A stretch of 50,692 nt of DNA from an uncultured Caryophanales bacterium (GCA_948442255.1 CAOJRT010000008.1:1-50692); one strand, 5' to 3'. Shown: positions 1-9,497, counted from the first letter of the stretch. The notes: generated by a model not told the origin, from the sequence alone. Program-made: numbers and translations.

Positions 1-4
1 AAAT

Positions 5-80
5 AGAGCAACTTCTTAAATTGCTCTAATCCCTTATCGGATGATTTTATCCTGAGTAAGGGCTTCTTTTTCTTTTGTAT
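5..80 (+). terminator. Two hairpins ending in a T-rich terminator
   Basis: Bases 5-27 form AGAGCAA/TTGCTCT. Bases 31-62 form a second stem (CCCTTA/TAAGGG with inner GGAT/ATCC), followed by a T-rich run to about 80. This is an intrinsic terminator for a transcript entering from the left. The preceding hairpin means it could be the 3' end of a small structured RNA whose start lies outside the window. Confidence 0.6.
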
Positions 81-95
81 CGAAAATTAATATGG

Positions 96-101
96 TAAAA
101 T
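96..101 (+). promoter_or_regulatory. Extended -10 promoter for the first glycosyltransferase
   Basis: TAAAAT is preceded by TGG, giving TATGGTAAAAT, an extended -10 of the kind repeated at 6693, 12586 and 17773. I see no good -35. It lies 17 bases before the start codon at 118, so the leader would be very short. Confidence 0.5.
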
Positions 102-117
102 TAGATTAGGTGATTCG

Positions 118-1068
118 ATGATAAAGTTTAGTGTTATCATAACGATTTATAATAGTGAGAAGTTTTTAAAACGAGCTATTGAAAGCGTTTTGAAACAGGA
201 TTATACTGCTTTTGAACTTCTTTTAGTGAATGATGGTTCTACTGATTCTTCTTCCGCTATTATGGAAGAATATGCTAAAAAAGAGGAGCGTATTAAACTT
301 TTTAATAAAAAGAATACAGGTATTGCTGATACAAGAAATTTCGCTATTTCAAAATGTAGAGGAGAATATTTTCTTTTTTTAGACGATGATGATACATTGA
401 ATGACTCTTTGTTAACTCACTTAGATGAAGAAATAAAAAAATTTCCTGCTATTGACTTAGTTAAATATCAAATACAGAAAATAGTGGGGGATGATGTTTC
501 TTTAGAAAAGACTAATCTTTTTAGTCATCTTAGTGGAGAGGACGCTTTTTCAAAACTTATATCTAATTCTTTGTTCGTTACTCCTGTTTCTTATGCATAT
601 AGAAGAGAATATTTTATAAACGGCAAATTTTCTTATGCCTCTGGACGTGTACATGAGGATTTTGGTTTAACGCCTCTTCTTGTTATTAAGGCCAAAAATG
701 TGAGTGCTATTTCTTATGTGGGGTATAATTACTTTGTTAGAGAAAATAGTATAATGACGACTAATTCTTTGGACAAGTTACAGAAAAAGAATGACGATAT
801 GTTAGCTCATTATGATTATCTATTAGCTTGCATTTCTAAAGAGAAAATACTTACTAAGACGAGTATACGATTATTTAAAAGTTATATTAGTAATGCTTTA
901 ATATCTAGATGCTCTTTGCTTTCTAAAGATATGTTAGAAGATTACATAACTAAATTAAAACAAAAGAGAATATATCAAAATTTACTTGTTGATACATTGC
1001 CAAGAAGGATGAAAAAGTTTCTTTTTCGCTTTTTTCCTATGTTTTATGTAAAATTGTTTTGTAAGTAG
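118..1068 (+). CDS. GT2-family glycosyltransferase
   Basis: This 316-residue protein begins with the GT-A nucleotide-sugar fold signature (SVIITIYNSEKFLKRAIESV) and has the metal-binding acidic run FLFLDDDDT near residues 85-92. It would transfer a sugar from a nucleotide donor to a lipid-linked glycan on the cytoplasmic face of the membrane. The C-terminal 100 residues are basic and amphipathic, as in many capsule and teichoic glycosyltransferases. AGGTGATTCG precedes the ATG. It opens the surface-glycan cluster and is followed after 8 bases by the polymerase-like gene. Donor and acceptor cannot be told from sequence. Confidence 0.9.
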   Translation: MIKFSVIITIYNSEKFLKRAIESVLKQDYTAFELLLVNDGSTDSSSAIMEEYAKKEERIKLFNKKNTGIADTRNFAISKCRGEYFLFLDDDDTLNDSLLTHLDEEIKKFPAIDLVKYQIQKIVGDDVSLEKTNLFSHLSGEDAFSKLISNSLFVTPVSYAYRREYFINGKFSYASGRVHEDFGLTPLLVIKAKNVSAISYVGYNYFVRENSIMTTNSLDKLQKKNDDMLAHYDYLLACISKEKILTKTSIRLFKSYISNALISRCSLLSKDMLEDYITKLKQKRIYQNLLVDTLPRRMKKFLFRFFPMFYVKLFCK

Positions 1069-1076
1069 GTGAGCGG

Positions 1077-2459
1077 ATGAAAAAATGCAAAATAGAGTAT
1101 CTTCTATATCTTTTTATTATTTTAAGTCCTTTTTTGGATTCTTTCAGTTTCTTGTTTAGAGAACTTTTTCCTCATGCTAAAATTTCTCCTACAACGATTA
1201 TTCGTCCTATTATTCCTACTATCTTATTTATGTATGTATTTATAAAAGATAAAAAGGAGAGAAAGTATCTTCTTTGTAGTGCTTTTTTCTTCCTTTTTTA
1301 TGGAGGTATGCATCTTTATTTTTTTCAAAAAAATGTAAGTACTATTTCTTATGGAAATGTATTTAGTGAGATACAATATCTTCTAAACTATACGTATATG
1401 GTTTATCTTTTTTATCTTGTTTTCTATTTTTATAAGAAAGGAAATCTTCCTTATTTGAAGCATAGTCTATGTATGATGTTGGCTTCTTATGTCCTTTTAC
1501 TTTATATTGCCCTTTTAACACACACTTCTTATTCGACTTATTTAGAAGGAATGGGATTTAAAGGTTGGAATTTATCTGGTAATGCTTTAAGTACAGTGTT
1601 GGTTTTGTTATGTGGAGGACTTGTTTCCTTTCTCCTTTCTAGTAAGAAGATGCTATTTTACGGTCTTTATCTTTTGACAGGAATTTATTTAGTCTTTTTA
1701 ATAGGAACTCGTACAGGTCTTTTGGGTTTCCTTCTTGTGAGTGGCTTTTATTTTTTATCTTTCTTTATCTTTACTTTAGTTAAAAAGAAAAAGATAAATA
1801 AAAAGGGAATTTTCTTTCTTTTCTTTCTTATTTTGGTGGTTGGAAGTGTTTTCTTTACAGTGGGGTCTTCTACCTTAGAAAGAAGAAAACATATTTCTTT
1901 AGAAGAGGAAGGTATAATAGATGTGAACACAGGAGAGAAGGGACATACTTCGGGGGATACTTCTTTGTTTGTTTATCAAATAGAAAATGAGTATTTTTCT
2001 GAAGATTATATGCGTATAGAACAGCAGAATGCTTATTTAAAGATGTACCATTTTGCGAATCAACATCAGTTATCAAGCAATAATATGCGAATGCAACAAC
2101 TTCTTTATCATTGGTTTTTAGTAAAAGAGCAAAAAAATATAGGGATGATTTTCTTCGGTAATGGGTATTTAACAAGCTATGGGGAGATGATTTTGGAGAT
2201 GGAAATTCCTGCTATTTTCTTTAACTTTGGTGTTTTTGGTTTTATCCTCTTTTTAGGTCCATTTCTTTATAGGTTTTATCAATCTTTAAAAAAGATGGTT
2301 CAAAAAAAAGCTTTTACTTTAAATAGATTGATGTACTTGTTTAGTATTCTTCTTGGATTTGCATTGTCCTTTTTAGCAGGTTATGTATTCTTTTCTGTTT
2401 CTTGTGTACTTGTTATGATTTGTTTATTTTGTTTACTTTATGAGGAGGAATTAGAATGA
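1077..2459 (+). CDS. Wzy/O-antigen-polymerase-like membrane protein
   Basis: A 460-residue protein with about ten hydrophobic segments and a large polar loop near residues 270-350. The segment IGTRTGLLGFLLV resembles the conserved core of the O-antigen ligase/Wzy polymerase superfamily. Members join lipid-linked repeat units or ligate glycans on the outer face of the membrane. AGGTGAGCGG lies just before the ATG, and the gene overlaps the next one by 4 bases (ATGA), which suggests translational coupling. No Wzx flippase is visible here, so its polymerase role beside an ABC exporter (6.7-8.3 kb) is an inference from fold and context. Confidence 0.75.
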   Translation: MKKCKIEYLLYLFIILSPFLDSFSFLFRELFPHAKISPTTIIRPIIPTILFMYVFIKDKKERKYLLCSAFFFLFYGGMHLYFFQKNVSTISYGNVFSEIQYLLNYTYMVYLFYLVFYFYKKGNLPYLKHSLCMMLASYVLLLYIALLTHTSYSTYLEGMGFKGWNLSGNALSTVLVLLCGGLVSFLLSSKKMLFYGLYLLTGIYLVFLIGTRTGLLGFLLVSGFYFLSFFIFTLVKKKKINKKGIFFLFFLILVVGSVFFTVGSSTLERRKHISLEEEGIIDVNTGEKGHTSGDTSLFVYQIENEYFSEDYMRIEQQNAYLKMYHFANQHQLSSNNMRMQQLLYHWFLVKEQKNIGMIFFGNGYLTSYGEMILEMEIPAIFFNFGVFGFILFLGPFLYRFYQSLKKMVQKKAFTLNRLMYLFSILLGFALSFLAGYVFFSVSCVLVMICLFCLLYEEELE

Positions 2460-3559
2460 AGAAAATAGTTTTTGGTATTACGAGTTTAGGACTTGGAGGA
2501 GCCGAGAGAGTCTTAGTAGATATGGCGAATAAATTGAAAGATCAGTTTTCGATTACGATTTTTACTTTGTATGGAAAGGGAGAGTTTAATAGTCAGCTAT
2601 CTAAAAAAATAAAAGTAATTTCCTATCTAGACGAAAAGTATGAAGAATTGTCTTTCTTGCAAAAGAAAATTCTTTCTTTACAACTTATTCTTCCTTTTTT
2701 TAGAAAGCGTATTTATAAGAAGTTTATTAAAGATAAATATGATGTAGAGGTAGCTTTCTTAGAGGGACCTATTACTTGGTTATTTAGTTTTCCTTCTAAG
2801 GCTTCTAAAATCGCGTGGATTCATAATGATATCCTAGATGTTTTTGAGGAAGGATTAAGAGGCAAATACAAAAAAAGTATGAATCGCGCTTGTTATCAAA
2901 AATATAATAAACTTGTTTTTGTTTCAAAAGACAATATGAAAAAGTTCAATTCTGTTTTTCCCAATATAAGTGTAGATAAACGGGTTATATACAACTATTT
3001 GGATTGTGATTTGGTTATGAAAAAGGCAAGTAAAGGAACTGTAAAAGAAATAGATAGGAGTGTTCCTTCTTTTGTACAAGTTTCTCGTATTGTTAAACAA
3101 AAAGCTCTATTTCGTTTATTAGAAGTACATAAAAACCTTATAGAAGAGGGATATCAGTATAAGATTTATATTGTGGGAGATGGTGACTTACGAAAAAATT
3201 TGGAGGAAAAAATTAAAGAATATGGTTTAGAAGATAGTTTTGTTTTATTAGGACAAAAAGAGAATCCCTATCCTTATATTCAAGCAGCTGATACTTTTAT
3301 GCTTACGTCTTTTTATGAAGGATATCCTATGGTGTTGTTAGAAGCGAAGGCATTAGATAAATTTATATTACTTACGGATTCAGCAGCCCGAGAAACTTTA
3401 ACTGGATATGAGAATAGTTTGGTTGTTCCTAATAGTGAAGAGGGAATTTACAAAGGAATTGTTTCCGTCTTAGAAGGTAAAGTGAAAAAAAGTAAAAAGA
3501 AAAAAGACCGCAACTTAGGATTACTTAAACAGATTGTAGATATTTTAGAAGGTGAATAG
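2456..3559 (+). CDS. GT4-family glycosyltransferase
   Basis: A 367-residue GT-B enzyme. The N-terminal domain starts with GLGGAERVLVDMANKL, the acceptor-side signature of GT4 enzymes. The C-terminal domain has FVQVSRIVKQKA, a nucleotide-sugar-binding stretch with IVGDGDLR, and the FYEGYPMVLLEAKA segment holding the conserved E-x7-E-like pair. It is expected to be a retaining transferase at the cytoplasmic membrane. It overlaps the polymerase-like gene by 4 bases and abuts the next GT2 gene directly, so these genes are one operon. The sugar is unknown. Confidence 0.9.
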   Translation: MKKIVFGITSLGLGGAERVLVDMANKLKDQFSITIFTLYGKGEFNSQLSKKIKVISYLDEKYEELSFLQKKILSLQLILPFFRKRIYKKFIKDKYDVEVAFLEGPITWLFSFPSKASKIAWIHNDILDVFEEGLRGKYKKSMNRACYQKYNKLVFVSKDNMKKFNSVFPNISVDKRVIYNYLDCDLVMKKASKGTVKEIDRSVPSFVQVSRIVKQKALFRLLEVHKNLIEEGYQYKIYIVGDGDLRKNLEEKIKEYGLEDSFVLLGQKENPYPYIQAADTFMLTSFYEGYPMVLLEAKALDKFILLTDSAARETLTGYENSLVVPNSEEGIYKGIVSVLEGKVKKSKKKKDRNLGLLKQIVDILEGE

Positions 3560-4441
3560 ATGAAGATTTCGATTGTTACAGCAACTTATAATCGTGAAAA
3601 GTTACTACCTACTTTGTATGAAAGTATTAAGAAAAATTATGATACTTTTTCTGATTTTGAATGGATTATACAAGATGATGGTTCTATTGATCAAACAAAA
3701 CAATTAGTTCGTAAGTGGACGAAAGAGGTTTCTTTTCCTATTATTTATCATTTTCAAGAAAATGCGGGTAAGATGAGGGCTATTAATCAAGCGATGTTAT
3801 TTGTTACAGGGGATATCGTGCTAGAGGTGGATAGTGATGATTATTTACTTGATGAAGCTTTATTACAAATACATCAGGATTATTTGCACTTACAAGAAGA
3901 AAATGTATATGGTATTTTATATAAAAGAAGACTACTTGGAAAGAATACAACAGTAAATCAGGAATTAGATAATCAGGTTGTTTCTTTGTTTGATTTGCAT
4001 AATCGCTATGGGTATGATTTTGATATGAATCTTACTTTTAAGGCAGATATTAGAAAGAAGTATTCGTATATTTTAGAAGATGAAGAGAAATTTGTTACAG
4101 AAGCAAGGTTATATTATTATTTAGATCAACTTTATGATGGTATGAAGTTTATTGATGAAGAAATTGTTGTTGGGGAGTATCTAACGGATGGATATTCTAA
4201 GAATATAAAAGAAATGTTTAAGAAATATCCGAAAGGATATTATGCCTTCTTTAGAGAATGTTTAGGATATATTAAAAAAAATACACTTTTTAAGCGCAAA
4301 CTTTATTTTATCAAGCATTATATTTTATTTAGTTATTTAACAAAAAAGAGTATAAAAGAATGTATTAAAGAGGCAAGTTTCTATAAAGAATGGATTACTT
4401 TGCTAGTTATTCCAGGCTATATAAAGGCTAGTAGATTTTAG
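3560..4441 (+). CDS. GT2-family glycosyltransferase
   Basis: A 293-residue GT-A enzyme. It begins KISIVTATYNREKLLPTLYES, has the QDDGSID donor-site motif near residues 40-46, and has VDSDDY as the DxD-type metal site near residues 93-98. The ATG immediately follows the previous stop. The C-terminal third is aromatic and basic, suggesting association with the membrane face. It probably adds one residue of the repeat unit made by this cluster. The donor cannot be assigned. Confidence 0.88.
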   Translation: MKISIVTATYNREKLLPTLYESIKKNYDTFSDFEWIIQDDGSIDQTKQLVRKWTKEVSFPIIYHFQENAGKMRAINQAMLFVTGDIVLEVDSDDYLLDEALLQIHQDYLHLQEENVYGILYKRRLLGKNTTVNQELDNQVVSLFDLHNRYGYDFDMNLTFKADIRKKYSYILEDEEKFVTEARLYYYLDQLYDGMKFIDEEIVVGEYLTDGYSKNIKEMFKKYPKGYYAFFRECLGYIKKNTLFKRKLYFIKHYILFSYLTKKSIKECIKEASFYKEWITLLVIPGYIKASRF

Positions 4442-4449
4442 GAGGATTT

Positions 4450-5529
4450 ATGAGTGAAATAAAATTAATTGCATTTGAAAATTGTCAAGAGTTAGGAATT
4501 AAGGTGAATAAACATCTTCAAAAATTAACAAGAAAAAAAGAGAATTATTTGATACATGCTTGTACAAGTCGTTTTAATAATGGAGAAGGAAAGCTTTCTT
4601 TAAGTGAGTCTATTCGAAATAAAGATTTGTATATTTTATCTGATATTGGTAATTATAATGTAACTTATGATTTTCATGGAACTATTCATCATATGGCTCC
4701 TGACGAACATTTTCAAGATATTAAAAGAGTCATATCAGCAACAAATGGTAAGTTTGCAAAAATAACGATTATAATGCCTCTTTTATATGAGTCTAGACAA
4801 CATAGGAGAAAAGAAAGAGAATCTTTAGATTGTGCTATTGCTCTACAGGAATTGGAAGCTTTGGGAGTAAATACAATTATAACTTTTGATTGTCATGATC
4901 CAAATGTTTCTAATGCGATTCCTAATCTTCCTTTTGAAAATATTTTTGCAACAGAAACCATTCTTAAAGAAATTTTTAAAGAAGAAGGAATTGACAAAAA
5001 TAAATTACTTGCTATTAGTCCTGATATGGGAGCGATGGAAAGAGCTCGTTATTATGCAGAAATATTAAGATGTGATGTTGGATTATTTTATAAAAGAAGA
5101 GATTTGTCTAAAATTGTGAAAGGGAAAAACCCAATTGTAGAACACATTTATTTAGGGAAGAATCCTGAAGGAGATACAGCAATTGTGATTGATGATATGA
5201 TTGCTTCTGGAGGATCAATGTTAGATGTTGCTAAAGAATTGAAACAAAGAGGAGTTCACAAAGTTATTTTGGTAGCTACTTTTTCTTTATTCTCTAATGG
5301 TGTTTCCGCTTTTCAAGAAGCTTTTCAAGAAGGTTTATTTGATAGCTTATATACTACTAATTTAACCTATGTGCCTGATGAGATAAAAAAACTAAAGTGG
5401 TACCATGAAGTAGATTGTTCTTTGCAGTTAGCTGAAGTTATTTTAGAACATTGTGAGAAAGGTATCATATTAGATGCAGATATCAATCAAGAACAAAAAT
5501 TAATGAAAGAAATCATAGGGAAGAAGTAG
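4450..5529 (+). CDS. prs: Ribose-phosphate pyrophosphokinase (PRPP synthetase)
   Basis: A 359-residue protein of the PRPP synthetase family, which transfers pyrophosphate from ATP to ribose 5-phosphate. The catalytic flexible-loop region appears as LYESRQHRRKERES, the metal/ATP region as ITFDCHDPN, and the PRPP-binding loop as AIVIDDMIASGGSM. That loop is a variant of the usual DMIDTAGT, and the protein is longer than the roughly 315-residue classical form, as in several clostridial homologues. AGGAGG precedes the ATG, with 8 bases from the upstream GT2 gene. Its place inside a glycan operon is unusual: it may simply be the housekeeping copy, or supply PRPP for a phosphoribosyl-derived glycan precursor. 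Confidence 0.88.
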   Translation: MSEIKLIAFENCQELGIKVNKHLQKLTRKKENYLIHACTSRFNNGEGKLSLSESIRNKDLYILSDIGNYNVTYDFHGTIHHMAPDEHFQDIKRVISATNGKFAKITIIMPLLYESRQHRRKERESLDCAIALQELEALGVNTIITFDCHDPNVSNAIPNLPFENIFATETILKEIFKEEGIDKNKLLAISPDMGAMERARYYAEILRCDVGLFYKRRDLSKIVKGKNPIVEHIYLGKNPEGDTAIVIDDMIASGGSMLDVAKELKQRGVHKVILVATFSLFSNGVSAFQEAFQEGLFDSLYTTNLTYVPDEIKKLKWYHEVDCSLQLAEVILEHCEKGIILDADINQEQKLMKEIIGKK

Positions 5530-5539
5530 GTGAGCTATC

Positions 5540-6625
5540 TTGAAAAAATTGCTATTTACAGCTTATAGTTTAGATGTGGGAGGTATTGAAACTGCTTTAG
5601 TTAATTTATTACAACGTTTGGACTACAAAAAATATGAAGTTACTTTGATATTGGAAAAAAAAGAAGGTATTTTTTTGGACCAAATACCTAAAGAAGTACA
5701 AGTCATGGAATATAAGATTAGTAACCATTCCTTTATTTTATTCAGGAAAATATATAATCGATTGAAATTGTTAAAATGGAAAATGAAATTAAGGAATAAG
5801 TTTGCTTTTTCTTGTTCTTTTGCTACTTATTCTATTCCGGGAGCGCATCTTGCGTTAGTAGGAAGTCAAAACAATACCTTGTGGATGCATGGGAATTATT
5901 ATATTTTATATAATCAAGATGAGAAAAAGATGCGAGAGTTTTTGGATATTGTATTTGTTAGTAAATTTAAAAGACTTGTTTTTGTATCCGAAGAAAATTT
6001 AAGAGATGTATGTCGTCATTATGAAGGAATAAAGAGTAAAAGTACTCTATGTAATAACTTTATTGATGGAGAAGATATTTTAAAAAAGAGTAAGGAAAAA
6101 GTTTCTTTTAAAAGAAAAAAGTGTCCACTATTTATTAATGTTGGGCGTCATGAAGAACATCAAAAGAGATTGTCTAGAATTATTGAGGCTAGTAAATGTT
6201 TAGTTGAAGAAGGGTATGACTTTCAAATTCTTTTTATTGGCGATGGGGCTGATCATGTATGGTATAAAGAAATGGTGAAATCCTATCAATTAGAAGATGT
6301 TATTTTATTTTTAGGAAGACAAAAGAATCCTTTTCCTTATTATAAATTAAGTGATGCTGTCTTACTTTCTTCTGCTTATGAAGGATATCCTGTTGTATTT
6401 TTGGAAGCACTGATCCTCGGGAAGCCGATTTTATCTACAAAAGTAAGTGATTGGAATTCTTTAGATAACGTATATGGTCGTTTTTGTCTTCCTACTACTG
6501 AAGGTGTTTATCAAAATATGAAAAAATTTTTGGATAAAGGATTTTCTATAAAAAGTGAGTTTGATTATGAAGAATATAATTTAGAAATTGAAAAAAAATT
6601 AGAAAAGATGATAGAGAATAAATAG
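5540..6625 (+). CDS. GT4-family glycosyltransferase (TTG start)
   Basis: A 361-residue GT-B enzyme starting KKLLFTAYSLDVGGIETALVNLLQ, with INVGRHEEHQKRLSRII beginning the nucleotide-sugar domain and AYEGYPVVFLEALILGKPIL holding the conserved Glu pair near residues 275-295. I chose the TTG at 5540 because AGGTGAG (5528-5534) is correctly spaced and no nearer ATG preserves the N-terminal motif. It closes the first transcription unit; a new promoter follows at 6693. Function is by family only. Confidence 0.88.
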   Translation: MKKLLFTAYSLDVGGIETALVNLLQRLDYKKYEVTLILEKKEGIFLDQIPKEVQVMEYKISNHSFILFRKIYNRLKLLKWKMKLRNKFAFSCSFATYSIPGAHLALVGSQNNTLWMHGNYYILYNQDEKKMREFLDIVFVSKFKRLVFVSEENLRDVCRHYEGIKSKSTLCNNFIDGEDILKKSKEKVSFKRKKCPLFINVGRHEEHQKRLSRIIEASKCLVEEGYDFQILFIGDGADHVWYKEMVKSYQLEDVILFLGRQKNPFPYYKLSDAVLLSSAYEGYPVVFLEALILGKPILSTKVSDWNSLDNVYGRFCLPTTEGVYQNMKKFLDKGFSIKSEFDYEEYNLEIEKKLEKMIENK

Positions 6626-6692
6626 CCTTCTTTTTTTCTTTTAGAATAAGGAATTTCTTCTAGTTTTCCTAGGTAAAAGAGTTCTTATGTGG

Positions 6693-6698
6693 TATAAT
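6693..6698 (+). promoter_or_regulatory. Extended -10 promoter for the ABC exporter genes
   Basis: TATAAT is preceded by TGTGG, giving TGTGGTATAATAA, 24 bases before the ATG at 6723. No convincing -35 is seen. It matches the extended -10 motif of other promoters in this cluster. Confidence 0.6.
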
Positions 6699-6722
6699 AA
6701 TTTATGAAAGGATTGTAATGCT

Positions 6723-7463
6723 ATGAAAAGTGAAAAGAATAGTATTGTTGTTACAGATGTATATAAAACGTTTAATGTTTATTTAGATAAATCTAATACG
6801 ATAAAAGAGAGCTTGTTATCATTTCTTAAAAGAAATAGAAAAGAAAAAAGAGTTGTTCTTAATGGAATTAATTTGAAAATAAAAAAAGGAGAAGCTGTTG
6901 CTTTAATTGGGACGAATGGGAGTGGAAAGTCAACTCTTCTTAAGTTAATGACCAAAATTATATTTCCAAATAAAGGGAGAATTGAAACACATGGGAAGCT
7001 TACTTCTTTATTAGAATTAGGAGCTGGTTTTCATCCTGATTTTAGTGGAAGAGAGAATATTTATTTTAATGCATCTATATTTGGTTTAACGAAAAAAGAA
7101 ATAGATAAACGAATAGATGCTATTATTGAATTTTCAGAACTTGGTAGTTATATTGATAATCCGGTCAGAACCTATTCTTCTGGTATGTATATGCGTCTTG
7201 CATTTAGTGTTGCTATTAATGTAAATGCAGAGATTCTTTTGGTGGATGAAATTTTATCAGTAGGTGATCAACACTTTCAAGAAAAATGTCTAAATAAAAT
7301 GAAAGAATTGCGTAATGAAGGCAAAACAATGGTTTTTGTTACGCATAGCATGGGACAAGTCAAAGAGTTATGTGATAGAGCGATTTGGTTACGAGAAGGA
7401 AAAATAGAAATGGACGGTCTGCCAGAGGAAGTCATTACTAAATACTTAGAGGCGACTACTTAG
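6723..7463 (+). CDS. ABC transporter ATPase, Wzt/TagH type
   Basis: A 246-residue ATPase with Walker A GTNGSGKST (about residues 62-70), signature YSSGMYMRLAFSVA, Walker B ILLVDEILSVGD and the H-loop FVTHS. The insertion around ELGAGFHPDFSGRENIY and the MYMRLAF signature are typical of polysaccharide and teichoic-acid exporters rather than importers. It lacks the C-terminal carbohydrate-binding extension of long Wzt proteins, so terminal-sugar selection is not expected here. It pairs with the permease 13 bases downstream to move a lipid-linked polymer across the membrane. Confidence 0.92.
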   Translation: MKSEKNSIVVTDVYKTFNVYLDKSNTIKESLLSFLKRNRKEKRVVLNGINLKIKKGEAVALIGTNGSGKSTLLKLMTKIIFPNKGRIETHGKLTSLLELGAGFHPDFSGRENIYFNASIFGLTKKEIDKRIDAIIEFSELGSYIDNPVRTYSSGMYMRLAFSVAINVNAEILLVDEILSVGDQHFQEKCLNKMKELRNEGKTMVFVTHSMGQVKELCDRAIWLREGKIEMDGLPEEVITKYLEATT

Positions 7464-7476
7464 AGAGGAGATTGTT

Positions 7477-8250
7477 ATGAACTTATTTAAAAACTTATAT
7501 CATTATAGAGAGTTACTAAAAACAAGTGTAAAAAAAGATATTCGTGGTAAATATAAGAATTCCTTTTTAGGAGTTTTGTGGTCTTTTTTAAATCCCTTAT
7601 TACAAATTGGGGTATATGCTCTTGTATTTCCTTTGATTATGAAAAGTAGTGAAGCTAATTATACTGTTTTTATTTGTTGTGGATTAATACCTTGGACTTT
7701 TTTTTCACAGGCTATAAATAGAGCGGCCTTTACGATGGTGGAGAATGGAAATATCTTAAAAAAAGTTTTTTTTCCACGAGAAATTTTGCCTATCTCTGTT
7801 GTAACTAGTGAATTAGTGAATTTTGTTATATCTACTATTATTATATTAGGTTTTGTTTTAGGATATGGATTTGGTCTTACTAAATATGTGGTTTTTTATC
7901 CCTTAGTGTTGTTAGTACAATATATATTATTAATTGGTATTTCCTTTTTTGTATCTAGTATTACTGTTTATTTAAGAGATTTACAACATTTTATCGGAGT
8001 CGTTTTACAACTTTTATTTTATGCCACACCTATTTGTTATGCAGCTAGCGTTATCCCTAGCAATTTTCAATGGATTATGAAATATAATCCTATGTCTTAT
8101 ATTATTACATCGTTTCGGGATATATTTTATTACCAACAAAGTCCTAATTTGCAAGCGCTTGCTATTGTTGGTTGTGTTGGCCTCCTTTTGTGTTTCGTAG
8201 GATATTTTATATTTAGTAAATTACAAAAAGGATTTGCAGAACAATTATAG
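7477..8250 (+). CDS. ABC-2 polysaccharide exporter permease, Wzm/TagG type
   Basis: A 257-residue membrane protein with six predicted spans. It starts with the amphipathic segment YRELLKTSVKKDIRGKYKNS and continues FLGVLWSFLNPLLQIGVYALVF, both characteristic of the TagG/RfbD ABC-2 family. It forms the channel for the ATPase encoded just upstream; AGAGGAG precedes the ATG. Together they would flip and export the glycan made by the surrounding transferases. After it the sequence becomes more AT-rich and a likely transferred block begins. Confidence 0.92.
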   Translation: MNLFKNLYHYRELLKTSVKKDIRGKYKNSFLGVLWSFLNPLLQIGVYALVFPLIMKSSEANYTVFICCGLIPWTFFSQAINRAAFTMVENGNILKKVFFPREILPISVVTSELVNFVISTIIILGFVLGYGFGLTKYVVFYPLVLLVQYILLIGISFFVSSITVYLRDLQHFIGVVLQLLFYATPICYAASVIPSNFQWIMKYNPMSYIITSFRDIFYYQQSPNLQALAIVGCVGLLLCFVGYFIFSKLQKGFAEQL

Positions 8251-8280
8251 ATGGAAGAATTTGTGGCTTTTTCCAATTAG

Positions 8281-8415
8281 TTTAGAAGTATGGCATTATG
8301 TGATAAATGGTTGCTTTGGGCAATTAAACTTGCAAAATCACTGCATAAAAGAAACAAGAAATATTTTAAAGAGTATTCTTCTTTGTTAGTTAATAAAATA
8401 TTTATATGTAGTTAG
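8281..8415 (+). other. Short open stretch, possible gene remnant
   Basis: Between the permease and the next GT2 gene there is an open frame from 8281. An ATG at 8290 would encode 41 residues (MALCDKWLLWAIKLAK...). There is no clear ribosome site, and the composition resembles a transferase C-terminus. It may be the tail of a gene lost when the AT-rich block was inserted, or chance. Confidence 0.2.
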
Positions 8416-8425
8416 GAGATTAAAA

Positions 8426-9448
8426 ATGAAAAGAAAAATATATATAATTGGATTACTATTAGAATTGTTACTTTTTTTTATTGTTCTGTTAAAAAAATAT
8501 TATATTCTAAGTAGTACGATTTTAATTGTATTTATATTATCTTTTCTTTTCTTTCTTTATAAGCTTTACAAAAATCGAGTTAAATTTAATTATTTTAAAA
8601 GATTTAAAAAGTTGGATATAAAGAAAGTAAGTGTTGTTATTCCAAATTATAATTATGCTAATTATATTGAAAAGAGAATTGACTCTGTTCTTAATCAAAC
8701 GTATCCAATTTATGAATTGATTATTTTGGATGATTGTTCTAAGGATAAGAGTGTTGAAATTATTGAAAATAAAATAAAACAAATAAAAGTAGATAAACCA
8801 AATGTAAAAGTTAAATTTATAAAAAATAAAATTAATAGTGGAAATGTTTTTATACAGTGGAAAAAAGCGTTTGAAGAATCCACTGGAGATTATTTATGGA
8901 TTGCAGAAGCTGATGATTTATGTAGTAAATATTTTTTAAACGTTGCAATGCAAGGTTTTGAAAATGCTGCTGTTGTTTTATCTTATACAGAGTCTAAGGG
9001 AATTAATAGCAATGGAAAAATTGTAAATCATGATTTTAGATTTTGGGCTGATCTTTATCATATTCGTTTGTGGAATAAAGATTTTATAATAGATGGTAAA
9101 GAATTTTTAGATAAATCTTTAAGTATTAATAACTCTATTGTTAATGCTTCAGCTGTTATTTTTAAAAAAATTTCTAAAATCAATTTTAATAAAATATTTA
9201 AAGATACAATGAAATATAAATTATCTGGCGATTGGTATTTTTATAGTAAATATTTATTGTATGGGTATATTTCTTATTCTGTTGATTCTCTTAATTATCA
9301 TCGAGTACATGAGAATAGTGTTACTAATAGTACTGACAAATTAACAAAATTTAACGAAATTATTTCTGTACAAAATAGTATTGATAAAGATATAATAATA
9401 TCTGATAAATCTAGAAAATTAAGAAAGATTTTTAATGATAATTTTTAA
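8426..9448 (+). CDS. Membrane-anchored GT2-family glycosyltransferase
   Basis: A 340-residue protein with two N-terminal membrane segments (about residues 5-45) followed by a GT-A domain beginning VSVVIPNYNYANYIEKRIDSV, with LDDCSKDKS and the acidic EADDL site. The start follows TTAGGAGATT. Codon use is more AT-rich than in the genes before it, as in the giant gene that follows, so the pair probably arrived together. The sugar added is unknown. Confidence 0.87.
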   Translation: MKRKIYIIGLLLELLLFFIVLLKKYYILSSTILIVFILSFLFFLYKLYKNRVKFNYFKRFKKLDIKKVSVVIPNYNYANYIEKRIDSVLNQTYPIYELIILDDCSKDKSVEIIENKIKQIKVDKPNVKVKFIKNKINSGNVFIQWKKAFEESTGDYLWIAEADDLCSKYFLNVAMQGFENAAVVLSYTESKGINSNGKIVNHDFRFWADLYHIRLWNKDFIIDGKEFLDKSLSINNSIVNASAVIFKKISKINFNKIFKDTMKYKLSGDWYFYSKYLLYGYISYSVDSLNYHRVHENSVTNSTDKLTKFNEIISVQNSIDKDIIISDKSRKLRKIFNDNF

Positions 9449-9497
9449 AGAATAAATGTGGTTGTTAAGTGAATAATTATTGGAAAGGTGTTTAAGC

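Noticed and set aside
1870-2175. Minus-strand open frame opposite the polymerase-like gene.
   Set aside because: It has aromatic low-complexity composition, no ribosome site, and lies wholly inside a well-supported gene.
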